This document shows positions 62,701-64,000 of a stretch of DNA of 64,000 bases, piece by piece; the stretch's first letter is position 1, and each line of letters opens with the position of its first letter. The stretch is from NCBI GenBank assembly GCA_016125255.1, contig WGMD01000011.1, positions 1-64,000 on the forward strand, written 5' to 3'. Under the pieces are notes generated by a model. The model did not search any database, was not told the DNA's origin, and worked only from the letters and a program-made list of their open reading frames with translations. Origin of the DNA: Planctomycetota bacterium (GTDB lineage Bacteria > Planctomycetota > Phycisphaerae > Phycisphaerales > Zrk34). The translations under genes were made by a program, and so were the position numbers.

Positions 62701-64000
62701 TCACCCCTTCTTGCCCATGATCCGCTTGAGCACCGGCGAGAGGTGGTCCTTCATCACCTTGTCCCAACCCATCTTCGCCGCCAGCTTCTGACCCGCGTCG
62801 ACGATCGCCTTCCGTTGGCCGTCCGTGCGCGGCAGATCCTTCATGATCGTCTCGGCAATCGACACGGCGACCTTCGCTTCGATCGCATCGCGCTCCGCCT
62901 GGCCGATCGCCATCGCCTCGTCGAGGTCCCGTTTCTTGGGAAGCTTCGTGTAGTCGGCGATGATGACGTTGGGCACGGTGGCGTTGTCCGTCACTTCGTT
63001 GACGAACCCGGCGCACCCGCACACGCTCGAAATCACGCAGATCGCCCCGGCGCACAGCGGCTCCAGCGGGCTGATGCCGAACGGCTCGTAGGTCGCCATG
63101 CCGAACTCGACGTCCGCCGCCGTGCGCAGATCGCCGATGTGCATGTGCTTGGGCAACCGCTCGCCGATCGCCTCGCTGTCCCACCCGAACTGATTGACGA
63201 GCACGACCTGAATCCGCTTGTGACCCTTGTTGAAGGCCTCGATCATGTGGTTGTAGTCGACCTCCGGACCCACCAGATCGGGAAACCCGTTGTGGTGCGT
63301 GCGCGGCCAGCCGTAGTTCTTCTCCATCGTGCGGATATCCTGCGGCCGGCGCGTCCCGCCCGCGCTGGTCAGAATGAACAGCACGCCGGTCTGATTCGTC
63401 TTCTCGAATCGCTTCTCCAGTTCGTGACACACGCTCATGTCGCGCCACACGCCCTTGCTGATCACCGGGCGCATCACGTGCGTCATCAATACGTCCGGCC
63501 GATACCCGAGCAACTCCTCCGCATAGTCGGCGAGCATCTTGCGGGCGCGGTCCTTCTTGGCGGGCGTGACCTTCATCGTCGGTACGCCGTTGTAGACCTT
63601 GTCGATCTGGTGATGATCGAAGTGGTCGCCGAGGAAGTGCATTTCGCGGGCCGTGTCGTCGCCGACGGCGATGACCGCGTCGCACAGATGCGCCCGGCTG
63701 ATGAGTGCGTGACGCGCGTGCACGGACTGGTCGCCGAACATGTCCTCGACGTACTTGCCCTTCTTCATCGCCTGCGCCATCACGTTGTAGAACATCGTGT
63801 CATGCCCGGGGGCGTGCTCGACGATGTGCCGCGCGGTGGAGCATTCGTGGGCGTGGAACAACGTGCGGAAGTGCTTGGCGCCGTCGAGCGTCGCCTTGAA
63901 CGCGGTGGGCAGGCCCATAAACTCGTGGCTGAAGAGAATGCACGGCAGCTCTTCGTCCTTGAGCAGCGCCATCAGGGCGTAAAACGCCGGCTCGGCGAGG
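62701..64000 (-). CDS. GT-B glycosyltransferase, 5' end outside window
   Basis: The frame is open to the right edge, and its codons before ATG 63972 (reading EPAFYAL) continue sensibly, so the gene is cut by the window. At least 430 residues are present. HAHECSTARHIVEH, then DAVIAVGDDTAREM and NGVPTMKVTPAKK resemble the N-terminal domain end of glycogen-synthase-type GT-B enzymes. ATYEPFGISPLEPLCAGAICVIS is the nucleotide-sugar loop E-P-F-G-x-x-x-L-E of GT4/GT5. The C-terminal tail is Lys-rich. It may make glycogen or another polysaccharide. It ends next to the bidirectional terminator. Confidence 0.8.
   Translation of the reverse strand, partial: LAEPAFYALMALLKDEELPCILFSHEFMGLPTAFKATLDGAKHFRTLFHAHECSTARHIVEHAPGHDTMFYNVMAQAMKKGKYVEDMFGDQSVHARHALISRAHLCDAVIAVGDDTAREMHFLGDHFDHHQIDKVYNGVPTMKVTPAKKDRARKMLADYAEELLGYRPDVLMTHVMRPVISKGVWRDMSVCHELEKRFEKTNQTGVLFILTSAGGTRRPQDIRTMEKNYGWPRTHHNGFPDLVGPEVDYNHMIEAFNKGHKRIQVVLVNQFGWDSEAIGERLPKHMHIGDLRTAADVEFGMATYEPFGISPLEPLCAGAICVISSVCGCAGFVNEVTDNATVPNVIIADYTKLPKKRDLDEAMAIGQAERDAIEAKVAVSIAETIMKDLPRTDGQRKAIVDAGQKLAAKMGWDKVMKDHLSPVLKRIMGKKG

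Overview
The window looks like a chromosomal contig from a high-GC planctomycete, probably near Phycisphaerae. The evidence is a planctomycete/verrucomicrobia-type (PV-type) bacterial microcompartment locus, two secreted proteins with PEP-CTERM sorting tails, several large lineage-typical fusions (J-domain/FHA/coiled coil/propeller, and ParA/CBM48), and an mraZ gene without mraW or other division genes beside it. No rRNA, tRNA or CRISPR array was recognised.

Region 1 (about 1-17,900) is a one-directional phage late operon whose genes mostly overlap by 1-4 bases. Its gene order resembles the Mu late region: lysis-type genes, a coiled-coil/TM protein, a DUF3486-like small terminase, then the large terminase. 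The large terminase breaks off in mid-protein at about 5,060 and runs straight into what looks like the C-terminal end of a tail or tape-measure gene. Portal, protease, capsid and most tail genes are absent, so this is a deleted prophage (or an assembly join). It also carries an acyl carrier protein, a hyaluronidase-like glycosidase, a truncated QueC-like PP-loop protein and several large adhesin or tail-tip proteins.

Region 2 (18,200-25,200) holds metF, a 1365-residue DnaJ-FHA-coiled-coil-propeller protein and a ThiS/MoaD-like plus BNR-repeat gene pair.

Region 3 (25,300-36,100) is the PV-type microcompartment operon. It has PduL, three BMC-H and three BMC-P shell proteins, acetate kinase, a CoA-acylating aldehyde dehydrogenase, an RpiB-like protein with an encapsulation helix, a class II (fuculose/rhamnulose-phosphate type) aldolase, a secreted glycosidase-like protein, a class I aldolase-like protein and a DeoR regulator. 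By analogy to studied PV compartments, deoxysugar phosphates would be split to DHAP and lactaldehyde, and lactaldehyde oxidised inside the shell through lactyl-CoA and lactyl-phosphate to lactate plus ATP. No NADH-recycling enzyme is in the window.

Region 4 (36,100-51,800) includes aguB/aguA for agmatine to putrescine, a RAYT transposase flanked by its palindromes, a large PLP enzyme, a sorbosone-dehydrogenase-like/cupredoxin pair, mraZ with a recognisable operator, a PEP-CTERM heme peroxidase, a patatin, two paralogous lipoproteins, an iron-permease-like protein and a PEP-CTERM tail-collar protein.

Region 5 (52,200-54,400) is a compact restriction-modification-like island: an XRE controller, an unrecognised 342-residue protein with a weak DHH-like motif, and a convergent TSPPY methyltransferase. 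About 1.2 kb of G-rich non-coding DNA follows.

Region 6 (55,566-64,000) has the ParA-CBM48 fusion and its partner, a HEAT-repeat protein, a TPR protein and a GT-B glycosyltransferase cut by the window edge. Several families of imperfect palindromes occupy the intergenic spaces throughout the chromosomal part.
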